Shown: piece by piece, positions 1-6,059 of the stretch | Layout: the number at the start of each line of letters is the position of its first letter | Numbering within the stretch: the stretch's first letter is position 1 | Source of the DNA: DASZZX01 sp036260415 | GTDB taxonomy: Bacteria > Actinomycetota > Nitriliruptoria > Nitriliruptorales > JAHWKO01 | DNA: 10,590 nucleotides | Assembly (NCBI GenBank): GCA_036260415.1 | Contig: DASZZX010000211.1 | Location: 1 to 10,590, forward strand | Direction: 5' to 3' | Notes under the pieces: generated by a model | Seen by the model: the letters and a program-made list of their open reading frames with translations, nothing else | The model's database searches: none | Told to the model about the DNA's origin: nothing | Position numbers and translations under genes: made by a program

Positions 1-747
1 GACCGCAGCAGCCAGGTTCAGCGAGCCTACTGGGCCGTACAGTGGGATCGCGACGACCGCGTCGACGGCGTCCAGCGTGACCGCGTCGAGGCCGTGGGAC
101 TCGTTGCCGAACAGCAGCGCCACCGGCGGGGCGAGGACGCGCGGGGCGTCGATCCCCACCGTCCCTGCCGCGTCGAGGGCGACGCAGCGCTGACCGACCG
201 ACCGGCACGCCTGCAGGACCTGTGCCACCGCGACCCCCGCCACGACCGGGAGGCGCCCGACCGCGCCGGCCGAGGCCCGCACCGCCTTGGGGTTCCACGG
301 GTCCACCGACCCGGTCGTGAGAACCACGCCGGCGGCGCCGGACGCACCGGCGGTGCGGATGGCGGTCCCGGCGTTGCCGGGGTCCGAGACACCGGCCAGG
401 ACGATCAGGTGGCCGGCACCCACCACGTCCTCGAGCCGGGCGGGACGCTGACGGGCCACCGCCACGACCCCCTGGGGGGTGACGCTGGGCGCCAGCCTGG
501 CCAGGACATCCTCGTCGACGAGCGTGACCCGGACACCGGCGCGGCGCGCCGCTTCGGCGACATCGTCGGCTCGGCCGGGGACGACGAACACCTCGTCGAG
601 GTCACCCGTCGGTAGCAGCTCGTCCACACAGCGTGGACCCTCCACGAGGTAGCGTCCCACTCCCGCCCGGATCTTGCGGCGGGACAGCGCCGCAGCCGCC
701 CGCACGCGCGCGTTCTGCGGGGAACGGACGACGGCGACCGGTTTCAC
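1..747 (-). CDS. TrmH/SpoU-family RNA 2'-O-methyltransferase (3' end beyond window)
   Basis: This gene encodes a probable rRNA or tRNA ribose 2'-O-methyltransferase of the SPOUT superfamily, using S-adenosylmethionine in the cytoplasm. I translated 249 residues from a GTG start at 747, and the frame is still open at the left edge. All three SpoU motifs are visible: motif 1 SDPGNAGTAIRTA (about residues 121-133, with the invariant Asn125 and Arg131), motif 2 FGNESHGL (213-220) and motif 3 IPLYGPVGSLNLAAAV (234-249), which normally lies 10-20 residues from the C-terminus. The N-terminal part (RSPQNARVRAAAAL, then RYLVEGPRCVDELL) looks like the SpoU substrate-binding domain. The GTG overlaps the rplT stop as GTGA, so translation is probably coupled. 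A SpoU methylase after rplT is a common actinobacterial arrangement. Which nucleotide it modifies cannot be read from the sequence. Confidence 0.93.
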   Translation of the reverse strand, partial: MKPVAVVRSPQNARVRAAAALSRRKIRAGVGRYLVEGPRCVDELLPTGDLDEVFVVPGRADDVAEAARRAGVRVTLVDEDVLARLAPSVTPQGVVAVARQRPARLEDVVGAGHLIVLAGVSDPGNAGTAIRTAGASGAAGVVLTTGSVDPWNPKAVRASAGAVGRLPVVAGVAVAQVLQACRSVGQRCVALDAAGTVGIDAPRVLAPPVALLFGNESHGLDAVTLDAVDAVVAIPLYGPVGSLNLAAAV

Positions 748-1121
748 GCGTCGGCCGATCCCTTCCCTTCGAGCGCCGTCTTCGCCGCCGCGACGAGCCG
801 GCCGAACGCTGCAGGGTCACGAACCGCGAGGTCCGCCAGGATCTTGCGGTCCACCTCGACCTGCGCGAGCCGCAGTCCGTGCACGAGCCGGCTGTACGAC
901 AGCCCCTCCTGACGCGCCGCCGCGTTGATGCGGGTGATCCACAGCTTGCGGAAGTCGCCTTTGCGCTGGCGCCGATCGCGGTAGGCGTAGCGCTCGGCGT
1001 GCATGACGGCTTCCTTGGCCACCTTGAAGCGGCGGCTGCGCGCGCCGCGGAAGCCCTTCGCGCGCTCGAGCACCTCGCGGTGCCTCTTCTTGTTGTGGAC
1101 GCCTCGACGGACCCGTGCCAT
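744..1121 (-). CDS. rplT: 50S ribosomal protein L20
   Basis: L20 is an early-assembly 23S rRNA-binding protein of the large subunit, and in several bacteria it represses its own operon. The 125-residue product starts MARVRRGVHNKKRHREVLERA and has the diagnostic basic helix and the RDRRQRKGDFRKLWITRINAA block (about residues 47-68), followed by GLSYSRLVHGLR. It is slightly longer than the usual 115-120 residues because of a short Ala/Gly/Lys tail. An AGGAGG lies 6 nt before the ATG. It follows rpmI by 80 bp and overlaps the next gene, a SpoU methyltransferase, by 4 nt. The identification is secure. Confidence 0.98.
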   Translation of the reverse strand: MARVRRGVHNKKRHREVLERAKGFRGARSRRFKVAKEAVMHAERYAYRDRRQRKGDFRKLWITRINAAARQEGLSYSRLVHGLRLAQVEVDRKILADLAVRDPAAFGRLVAAAKTALEGKGSADA

Positions 1122-1201
1122 GGGCGGCCTCCTCTCTGGCGGGCGGTTGGGCGGCCACGCCGGCGGGGCCGGCGCCGCAGGTCGGACGCGCCCGAAGGCG
1201 G

Positions 1202-1393
1202 CTAGCGGTTCAGGAGCCTGCGGGCCTGCTTCGCGGGCGGGGTCGCCAACTCGAAGGTCCCCGACAGACGCCGCTTGCGGCGCGAGCCCTTCTTCTCGAG
1301 CAGGTGGTTCTTGTTGCGCTTGCGACCGAGCACCTTTCCGGTGCGCGTGACCTTGAAGCGCTTCTTCGCGCCGCTGTGGGTCTTCTGCTTCAT
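1202..1393 (-). CDS. rpmI: 50S ribosomal protein L35
   Basis: L35 is a small, very basic protein of the large ribosomal subunit. The 63-residue product matches family length (about 64-66) and pattern: MKQKTHSGAKKRFKVTRTGK at the start, then a KxxxNHLLEKKGSRRKRRL block. An AGAAGG stands 7 nt upstream of the ATG at 1393. A second ATG five bases upstream would give only ATG CCA TGA and is ignored. The gene sits 27 bp after infC and 80 bp before rplT, in the standard infC-rpmI-rplT order, and probably shares one transcript with them. It ends in TAG. Confidence 0.97.
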   Translation of the reverse strand: MKQKTHSGAKKRFKVTRTGKVLGRKRNKNHLLEKKGSRRKRRLSGTFELATPPAKQARRLLNR

Positions 1394-1420
1394 GGCATGG
1401 CCTTCTGTCGGTTGCGCCCC

Positions 1421-1957
1421 TCAGCCGGAGACGGCGGCCCGGCCGCGGTCGCGACGCGGCGCTAGCACCATCACCATGTTGCGACCGTCGACCGTGGGGA
1501 TCGCCTCGATCGTGGCGAGGTCGCTCATGTCCTCGGCGAGCCTGTCGAGCAGCCGCTTGCCGATCTCGGGGTGGGTCACCTCACGGCCACGGAACATGAT
1601 CGTGGCCCGGACCTTGGCGCCGTCCTTGAGGAAGCGTTCGACGTGGCCGGCCTTGGTGGAGTAGTCGTTGTCCGAGATCTTCGGACGCATCTTGATCTCC
1701 TTGATCTCGATGCGGCTCTGCTTGCGCCGAGCCTCCTTCTGGCGCTGGGCCTCCTGGTACTTGTAGCGGCCGTAGTCCATCACCCGGCAGACCACCGGCC
1801 GCGCCTGGGGGGCCACCTCCACCAGGTCCATCTCCAGTTCCCGCGCGTAGCGGAGTGCCTCAGCCAGCGGCACGATGCCGATCTGGTCCCCATCGGGTCC
1901 GATGAGGCGGACCTCCCGCTCGCGGATCTCCTCGTTCATCCGCGGCTCGTCGTTGAT
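1421..1957 (-). CDS. infC: Translation initiation factor IF-3, predicted ATC start
   Basis: IF3 binds the 30S subunit, prevents premature joining of 50S and proofreads the start codon. The N-terminal domain (EIREREVRLIGPDGDQIGIV, then MDLVEVAP..RPVVCRVMDYGRYKYQ) leads through the basic linker (KEARRKQSRIEIKEIK) to the C-terminal domain (RGREVTHPEIGKRLLDRLAED). From the proposed start the product is 178 residues, normal for the family. I chose ATC at 1957 because AGGAGGAGG stands 7 nt before it. The first ATG (1939) would be 25 nt from that site, and the in-frame GTG at 2014 adds 19 unconserved residues and has no ribosome-binding site. Non-canonical infC starts (AUU in E. coli) are known and make IF3 regulate its own synthesis. 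A long leader with a candidate promoter and hairpin precedes it. Confidence 0.95.
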   Translation of the reverse strand: MNDEPRMNEEIREREVRLIGPDGDQIGIVPLAEALRYARELEMDLVEVAPQARPVVCRVMDYGRYKYQEAQRQKEARRKQSRIEIKEIKMRPKISDNDYSTKAGHVERFLKDGAKVRATIMFRGREVTHPEIGKRLLDRLAEDMSDLATIEAIPTVDGRNMVMVLAPRRDRGRAAVSG

Positions 1958-1964
1958 GCTGTTC

Positions 1965-1973
1965 CCTCCTCCT
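1965..1973 (-). promoter_or_regulatory. Strong Shine-Dalgarno of infC that fixes the ATC start
   Basis: The minus strand reads AGGAGGAGG, then GAACAGC (7 nt), then ATC. This is the best ribosome-binding site near the gene, and its spacing fits only the ATC codon, not the downstream ATG or the upstream GTG. Confidence 0.85.
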
Positions 1974-2068
1974 GGTCGCTCGCGCCCCTCAACGCCGCTC
2001 ACCGAGTCCCACACCCCCGCGGACGGCGCCTCCGCGGCCCGCCGCCGGTCGAGCCCCGCGAACGGAGA

Positions 2069-2089
2069 ACGGCGGCCGATGGCCGCCGT
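2069..2089 (-). promoter_or_regulatory. Stem-loop in the infC leader, possible attenuator
   Basis: There is a perfect 9-bp inverted repeat with a 3-nt loop: ACGGCGGCC-ATC-GGCCGCCGT on the minus strand, followed by TCTCCGTT, a poor T-rich run. It lies about 110 nt upstream of the infC start and about 120 nt after the predicted transcription start. infC operons in other bacteria are controlled by leader structures that bind L20. Here the placement is suggestive, but the weak T-run makes intrinsic termination uncertain. Confidence 0.4.
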
Positions 2090-2214
2090 CGCTAGAGAGA
2101 CCCGCCACCCGCGCGTGGTGCGCTGGTCGCGTCGGGCCCCGGCGACCGGGTCAGGCCGATGCCTGCCAGGTGGGAGGCGAGGCGGCCTCCGCTTGTCTTC
2201 GGTTGTGCCGAGGC

Positions 2215-2243
2215 AGGGTACCAGCGTGCCCCCCGGCGGTCAG
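2215..2243 (-). promoter_or_regulatory. Candidate housekeeping promoter of the infC-rpmI-rplT operon
   Basis: The minus strand has CTGACC (2243-2238), a 17-nt spacer and TACCCT (2220-2215). This resembles GC-rich actinobacterial sigma-70-type promoters, keeping the TGAC core of the -35 and T1, A2 and T6 of the -10. The -35 overlaps the stop codon of the upstream small ORF. The predicted start near 2208 gives a leader of about 250 nt before infC. The call rests on pattern only. Confidence 0.4.
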
Positions 2244-2476
2244 CGGCCGGGGATCCACAGGCGGGATGTGGCCGAGGACCGTTGCGGCTGCTCTGCCGGC
2301 TCTTCCATCCCGGCACCCTGCGACGCGGCCACGCGGTCGGCCGGCAGGTCGCCGGTCTCCTCCTGCGGCAGCTTGCCCTCGGAGCGCAGCTGGGACAGTT
2401 GACGCTCCGCATCGACCTGTCCCACCCGCAGCTGTGAGAGAGCCTGGTCCATCTGCTCGCGGAGGCGGTCGTCCAC
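2240..2476 (-). CDS. Downstream part of a split DUF1844-like protein
   Basis: This open stretch encodes 78 residues, highly charged and with no membrane segment. It starts DDRLREQMDQALSQLRVGQV, which should form an amphipathic helix, continues with a Gln/Glu-rich disordered part and ends TSRLWIPGR. It is in exactly the same frame as the gene upstream, separated from it only by one TAA and five codons. No good ribosome-binding site precedes its GTG (2476). I therefore think it is the C-terminal half of one 157-codon gene and not an independent protein. The helix matches what follows the conserved core in longer DUF1844-type proteins as I remember them. If it is expressed alone, it would need reinitiation after the TAA. 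Its stop overlaps the -35 element proposed for infC. Confidence 0.55.
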   Translation of the reverse strand: MDDRLREQMDQALSQLRVGQVDAERQLSQLRSEGKLPQEETGDLPADRVAASQGAGMEEPAEQPQRSSATSRLWIPGR

Positions 2477-2491
2477 CCGCTCGCCGGCCGC

Positions 2492-2710
2492 TTACGCGAC
2501 CGCGGCGGCCACGTCGATCAGCAGGCGACCGTCACGCCGTCCGAGCTTGACCTCGGCGGCGCTAGCCACCATCGAGAAGACCTGGGACACGATGTCGTTC
2601 GCGTCGGCCTGCCGCAGCTGGGCGAGGTACGCCCGCAGCTCCTCCTCCGTGGGCTGGCCCGCGTCGCCGCTCTGGCGCTGCGGTCCGGTCGATCCTCCGG
2701 CGTCGCTCAC
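2492..2710 (-). CDS. DUF1844-like protein, upstream part
   Basis: The 72-residue product has a polar N-terminus (MSDAGGSTGPQRQSGDAGQ) followed by a helical core, PTEEELRAYLAQLRQADANDIVSQVFSMVASAAEVKLGR and RDGRLLIDVAAAVA (split here for length). The VxxxxMxxSAAEVKLG...DGRLLIDxxAA pattern fits DUF1844, a small family of unknown function often found next to infC in Actinobacteria. The GTG start at 2710 has GGAGG 7 nt upstream. The frame ends in TAA, the only TAA among the stops I located in this window, and continues open in the same frame for another 78 residues, so the protein is probably truncated. The ribosome-binding site and start lie in a duplicated stretch, and a mini-ORF overlaps the start. 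Function is unknown. Confidence 0.7.
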   Translation of the reverse strand: MSDAGGSTGPQRQSGDAGQPTEEELRAYLAQLRQADANDIVSQVFSMVASAAEVKLGRRDGRLLIDVAAAVA

Positions 2711-2841
2711 GTGACCACCTCCGTCGCTGTCTTCGGGGACCCAAGACAGCTCGTCTCGCGCCGCTCCCGCGGACCGCCGCTCACGACCACCTCCGTCGCT
2801 GGCCCAACGGACCGACGCCAGCTCCTCCCGCGCCGCTCCCG
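2705..2841. repeat. Degenerate tandem direct duplication, about 64 bp per copy
   Basis: Copy 1 is 2705-2769 and copy 2 is 2779-2841. Both begin GCTCAC..GACCACCTCCGTCGCT and both end GCGCCGCTCCCG. Hand alignment gives about four fifths identity with one 2-nt gap. On the minus strand each copy carries GGAGGTGGTC followed by GTGAGC, so the ribosome-binding site and start codon of the DUF1844-like gene were duplicated. Confidence 0.8.
2707..2784 (-). CDS. 25-codon upstream ORF overlapping the DUF1844-like start
   Basis: GTG at 2784 sits behind its own GGAGG (spacer GTGGTC or shorter) inside the second repeat copy. It opens a 25-residue frame (MSGGPREREETSCLGSPKT is close to its start, the exact order being S-G-G-P-R-E-R-R-E-T-S-C-L) and closes with TGA overlapping the next start as GTGA. 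The peptide has no recognisable fold. It looks like a by-product of the duplication that may couple translation to the DUF1844-like gene. Expression is unproven. Confidence 0.35.
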   Translation of the reverse strand: MSGGPRERRETSCLGSPKTATEVVT

Positions 2842-2859
2842 ATGACGGCCCCTCGGGAG
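2836..2859 (-). terminator. Weak stem-loop after the small membrane-protein gene
   Basis: The inverted repeat CTCCCGA / TCGGGAG (7 bp, 10-nt loop) begins 13 nt after the stop of the 2873-3181 gene on the minus strand. No T-run follows, so it is at most a U-less or factor-dependent terminator, and it could be chance in this GC-rich sequence. Confidence 0.25.
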
Positions 2860-2872
2860 ACCTGAGCGCCGG

Positions 2873-3181
2873 TCAGGAGCCGCCGCCTGACGGCATGTCC
2901 TCCAGGCCAGGCTCGGGCACGGCGTGACCTCCGATCCCCCCGCGGACGTCGTGGGCCTGCTCCGCGTGGCTGGGGTGCTGGCCGAAGCGCACCTGCCGGT
3001 ACGCCACCAAGGTCACGATCGCGCCGAAGAAGACCCCGATCACCATCGCGACCAGCACCCCGCCGAAACTGCCCTTCGCCGCGGAGATCGGCCGGCTCGG
3101 GCCCTCAGCCGCGAGCGCCGGCAAGCCCGTCAGCAGGAGGGTGGTGACGGCCACGGCAACGGTCGACATCAGACGGCGCAC
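2873..3181 (-). CDS. Small exported membrane-anchored protein of unknown function
   Basis: The 102-residue product has an N-terminal signal peptide (residues 1-25: RR, a Val/Ala/Leu core and ALA-A as a plausible cleavage site), a short extracytoplasmic stretch (about 26-38) and one transmembrane helix (about 39-61: GGVLVAMVIGVFFGAIVTLV). The cytoplasmic tail has His, Gly and Pro and begins YRQVR, as the positive-inside rule expects. I recognise no family. The GTG start at 3181 has GGGAGG 7 nt upstream. A TAGGAT hexamer (3217-3212) could be a -10 element, but no -35 is evident. It stands between hisG and the DUF1844-like gene on the same strand. Its function cannot be inferred from context. 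Confidence 0.75.
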   Translation of the reverse strand: MRRLMSTVAVAVTTLLLTGLPALAAEGPSRPISAAKGSFGGVLVAMVIGVFFGAIVTLVAYRQVRFGQHPSHAEQAHDVRGGIGGHAVPEPGLEDMPSGGGS

Positions 3182-3247
3182 CCAAGCACCTCCCTGTGGC
3201 GGATGAGCCCCATCCTACAGTCGGCGGGGCGCGAACCTCCCCGTCGG

Positions 3248-3265
3248 GCGGGCCGGGTGGCCCGC
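3248..3265 (-). terminator. Stem-loop directly after hisG
   Basis: GCGGGCC-ACCC-GGCCCGC forms a perfect 7-bp stem with a 4-nt loop, 2 nt past the hisG TAG. No T-run follows. Its position at the end of the rib-his gene series supports a terminator or an mRNA 3'-end stabiliser. Confidence 0.5.
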
Positions 3266-3267
3266 TG

Positions 3268-4143
3268 CTACGCCACGATCTTGGTGATCGGCAGCTCCAG
3301 GATGCCCGACGCCCCACGTGCCTTCAGCTCGGGGATCAGCCGGTTCACGCCGCGCTTGTCCACCACCGTCTCCACTGCGAAGCCGTCCTCGTGGGCCAAC
3401 TGGTTGATGGTGGGGGCCTTGAGGCTCGGCAAGATGTCGAGCACGTCGTCGAGGTCATCGGCGCCCACGTTGAGCTTGAGCAGCACCCGGCCACGGGCGT
3501 CGATCGCTCCCAGCAACAGCGTGCGGATGTCCTCCATCGCGGTGCGCTTGGCCGCGTCGGCGGCGGCCGCCGAGTTGGCGATGAGCTCGGTGCGTGACAC
3601 CAGCAGCTCGCCGATGATCCTCAACCCATTCTTGCGCAGGGTCGAACCCGTCTCGGTCACGTCGACGCAGGCGTCGACGATGCTGCCCACCTTCGCTTCG
3701 GTCGCCCCGTACGACAGGAAGACCCTGACCTGCTTGCCGTGGTGCTCGAAGAAGCGGCGGGTGAGCTCGGGCAGCTCGGTGGAGACCTTGATGCCGTCGG
3801 GTAGGTCGCTGACCGACTCCCACGGCGAGCCGTCGGGCACGGCGAGCACCACCCGGATCGGGTTGGAGGTGGCCTTGGAGTAGTTCAGCTCGGCCAGCGA
3901 CACGACCTGCGAAGCGGTCTCCTCGATCCAGTCGCGACCGGTGATACCCAGGTCGAAGAAGCCCTCCTCGACGTAGCGGGGGATTTCCTGCGGTCGCAGG
4001 ATCGCGACCTCGTCGATGCGCGGGTCGTCGATGCGGCCGAAGTAGTCGCGCTCGCTGGCGCGTTGCAGCCGCAGGTCGGCGTCCTCGAACAGGCGGAGGG
4101 TGGCCTTCTCCAGCGAGCCCTTGGGGAGCACGAGCTTCAGCAT
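3268..4143 (-). CDS. hisG: ATP phosphoribosyltransferase, long form
   Basis: HisG joins ATP and PRPP to give phosphoribosyl-ATP, the committed step of histidine synthesis. The 291-residue product is the long, HisZ-independent form with a C-terminal ACT-like regulatory domain (about 212-291) that normally binds histidine for feedback inhibition. Seen motifs are LKLVLPKGSL at the N-terminus, DLGITGRDWIEE (64-75) and the PRPP-binding loop DVTETGSTLRKNGL (161-174). The C-terminal PTINQLAHEDGFAVETVVDKRGVNRLIP is typical of the regulatory domain. The ATG at 4143 has GGGAGG 12 nt upstream, rather far, but no better in-frame start exists. It follows ribH by 88 bp. hisE, which many actinobacteria place just before hisG, is not here. 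Confidence 0.97.
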   Translation of the reverse strand: MLKLVLPKGSLEKATLRLFEDADLRLQRASERDYFGRIDDPRIDEVAILRPQEIPRYVEEGFFDLGITGRDWIEETASQVVSLAELNYSKATSNPIRVVLAVPDGSPWESVSDLPDGIKVSTELPELTRRFFEHHGKQVRVFLSYGATEAKVGSIVDACVDVTETGSTLRKNGLRIIGELLVSRTELIANSAAAADAAKRTAMEDIRTLLLGAIDARGRVLLKLNVGADDLDDVLDILPSLKAPTINQLAHEDGFAVETVVDKRGVNRLIPELKARGASGILELPITKIVA

Positions 4144-4192
4144 GATCGTGAGCGTCCTCCCGTCCGCATCAGCAGACCCGGCCGTGGCGGTG

Positions 4193-4227
4193 CCGGCGGC
4201 CCGCCGCTGCCGCCGGTGTGGCAGCGG
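4193..4227 (-). promoter_or_regulatory. Two mutually exclusive stem-loops between ribH and hisG
   Basis: On the minus strand, stem A pairs CCGCTGCC (4227-4220) with GGCAGCGG (4211-4204), 8 bp with an 8-nt loop. Stem B pairs CCGGCGGC (4216-4209) with GCCGCCGG (4200-4193), also 8 bp with an 8-nt loop. They share bases 4209-4211 and interlock, so only one can form at a time. No T-run follows either stem. They could be a switch, a processing signal or chance in GC-rich sequence. Confidence 0.35.
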
Positions 4228-4231
4228 ATCG

Positions 4232-4735
4232 TCACAGGTGCCCGAAGTCGTCGGCCGGTCGGGGGGGCCTCAGCTGGTCCAGCAGCCGGGCGGTCTCGAC
4301 CGCGGCCAGCGCCGCCTCCTGCCCCTTGTTGCCGTGGGCGCCGCCGGCGCGCGCGTCGGCCTGGGCACGATCCTCGGTGGTGATGATCCCGAAGCCGATG
4401 GGGACCCCGAACTCCCGCGAGACCGCACCGCAGCCGCGCGTCGCCTCCGCCGCGATCAGGTCGAAGTGCGGCGTCTCACCGCGGATGACCGCCGCGACCG
4501 CCACGAGGCAGTCGTAGCGTCCGGTGGCGGCGTAGTGGCGCAGGACCAGGGGGATCTCGAACGCGCCTGGCACCCAGCACACGTCGATGTCGGACTCGTC
4601 GGCGCCGGCATCCACCAGCGCATCCATGGCCCCCGCCACCAGCCGCTCGACGATATCCCGGTGGAAGCGGGAGGCGACGATCGCCAGTCGCAGGCCGGAC
4701 GCGTCCATGTCAGCTGGGACGTAGCCCTCTTTCAC
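4232..4735 (-). CDS. ribH: 6,7-dimethyl-8-ribityllumazine synthase
   Basis: RibH condenses 5-amino-6-ribitylaminouracil with 3,4-dihydroxy-2-butanone 4-phosphate to give the lumazine that RibE converts to riboflavin. It usually assembles into pentamers or icosahedral shells. The 167-residue product has ASRFHRDIV (21-29, with the substrate-stacking Phe24), WVPGAFEIP (54-62), AAVIRGETPHFDLI (81-94, with catalytic His90) and the phosphate-binding RAGGAHGNKGQEAA (129-142). Its GTG overlaps the ribBA stop as GTGA, and GAGGAGG lies 7 nt upstream inside ribBA, so the two are translationally coupled. The C-terminal RPPRPADDFGHL tail is poorly conserved. Confidence 0.97.
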   Translation of the reverse strand: MKEGYVPADMDASGLRLAIVASRFHRDIVERLVAGAMDALVDAGADESDIDVCWVPGAFEIPLVLRHYAATGRYDCLVAVAAVIRGETPHFDLIAAEATRGCGAVSREFGVPIGFGIITTEDRAQADARAGGAHGNKGQEAALAAVETARLLDQLRPPRPADDFGHL

Positions 4736-6057
4736 GAGACGGCCTCCTCACCTGTCGGCTCCCACGACTCGACCGGCGCGAAGGCCAGACCGTGGTGGAC
4801 GACCTCCGCCTGGCGGGCCAGGTCCCCCACGCCAGTAGATGCCACCTGCCCGGCGGTTCCGACGGTGAACACGTGGCCCAGCTTGGTCTGCTTGGTCCGC
4901 AGGTAGTAGGCGTTGGCCGGGTTCGAGCGCACCTGCAGCGGGACGCGCTCGACGATCCGCAGTCCGAAGCCCTCAAGGCCGGCGCGTTTCGCCGGGTTGT
5001 TGGTCAGGAGCCGCAGGGTGGTGAGGCCGAGGTCGGCGAGAATCGACGCCCCGGTGCCGTAGTCGCGGGCGTCGGCCGGGAACCCCAGCGCCAGGTTGGC
5101 CTCCACCGTGTCGTGGCCGTCGTCCTGCAGCTGGTAGGCCTGCAGCTTGTGGATCAGACCGATACCACGTCCCTCGTGGCCGCGTAGGTACACGATCACG
5201 CCCCGCCCCTCGGCGGCGATCCGGGCCATGGCGAGGTCCAGCTGCGCACCGCAGTCGCACCGCTGGGAGCGGAACACGTCGCCGGTCAGGCACTCCGAGT
5301 GCATCCGCACGAGCACGTCGGGGCTGCCCTCCGCGTCGCCGTGGACCAGCGCCACGTGGTGGATGCCGTCGACCAGCGATTCGTAGCCGATCACCTGCCA
5401 GGTGCCGTACGGCGACGGCAGCCGCGTCCCCACTAGCCGGCGCACCAACCGCTCGCGCCGCCGCCGGTAGGCGATCAGATCGGCGATCGAGATCACCGGC
5501 AGCCCGTGCTCCTCGGCGAAGTCGGCCAGCTGCGGCAGCCTGGCCATCGTCCCGTCGTCGTTGACCAGCTCGCAGATCACCCCGGCGGGGTACAGACCGG
5601 CGAGCCGTGCCAGATCCACCGCCGCTTCCGTGTGGCCCGGCCGGCGCAGCACACCGCCTTGCTGGTAGCGCAGCGGGAAGATGTGGCCGGGCCGCGCGAG
5701 GTCGCCGGGCCGTGTCGAAGGGTCGATCAGGGTACGGATCGTGCGGGCGCGGTCGGCGGCGCTGATGCCGGTCGTGATCCCTTCCATGGCGTCGACCGAC
5801 ACGGTGAAGGCGGTGCGATGCGCCTCGGTGTTCTCGTGCACCATCAGCGGGATCTCGAGCTCGTCGAGCCGCTCGCCCAACAGCGGGGTGCATATCACAC
5901 CGCTGGTGTGACGCACCATGAACGCGATCGCCTCCGGCGTGACACGGTCCCCCGCCATCACCAGGTCGCCCTCGTTCTCGCGGTCGGCGTCGTCCACCAC
6001 GACGACCATCCCACCGTCGCGGATCACCGCGAGGGCGTCCTCCATGCTGGCGAACAC
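4732..6057 (-). CDS. ribBA: Bifunctional DHBP synthase / GTP cyclohydrolase II
   Basis: RibBA makes both riboflavin precursors: the N-terminal RibB domain makes 3,4-dihydroxy-2-butanone 4-phosphate from ribulose-5-phosphate, and the C-terminal RibA domain opens GTP. From the GTG at 6057 the product is 441 residues. RibB motifs are DDADRENEGDL (22-32), RHTSG (49-53), EAHRTAFTVSVDA (78-90) and PGHTEAAVDLARLAG (140-154). RibA motifs are the zinc site HSECLTGDVFRSQRCDC (Cys256, 267, 269), RGHEGRGIGL (292-301), the active-site Tyr in LQAYQLQD (Tyr308), YGTG and LLTNNPAKR. The start is supported by AGGAG 5 nt upstream. The frame stays open to 6126, but that extension overlaps the end of ribE and is not domain sequence. 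A 32-bp tandem duplication lies exactly at this start. Confidence 0.96.
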   Translation of the reverse strand: MFASMEDALAVIRDGGMVVVVDDADRENEGDLVMAGDRVTPEAIAFMVRHTSGVICTPLLGERLDELEIPLMVHENTEAHRTAFTVSVDAMEGITTGISAADRARTIRTLIDPSTRPGDLARPGHIFPLRYQQGGVLRRPGHTEAAVDLARLAGLYPAGVICELVNDDGTMARLPQLADFAEEHGLPVISIADLIAYRRRRERLVRRLVGTRLPSPYGTWQVIGYESLVDGIHHVALVHGDAEGSPDVLVRMHSECLTGDVFRSQRCDCGAQLDLAMARIAAEGRGVIVYLRGHEGRGIGLIHKLQAYQLQDDGHDTVEANLALGFPADARDYGTGASILADLGLTTLRLLTNNPAKRAGLEGFGLRIVERVPLQVRSNPANAYYLRTKQTKLGHVFTVGTAGQVASTGVGDLARQAEVVHHGLAFAPVESWEPTGEEAVS

Positions 6058-6059
6058 GG

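Noticed and set aside
1958..2014. Longer infC starting at GTG 2014
   Set aside because: The 19 added residues are not family sequence, no ribosome-binding site precedes that GTG, and they span the strong site that serves the ATC.
2924..3883. Plus-strand open frame of 319 codons opposite hisG and the small membrane protein
   Set aside because: Ser-rich shadow of the hisG codons with no domain. hisG on the other strand is unambiguous.
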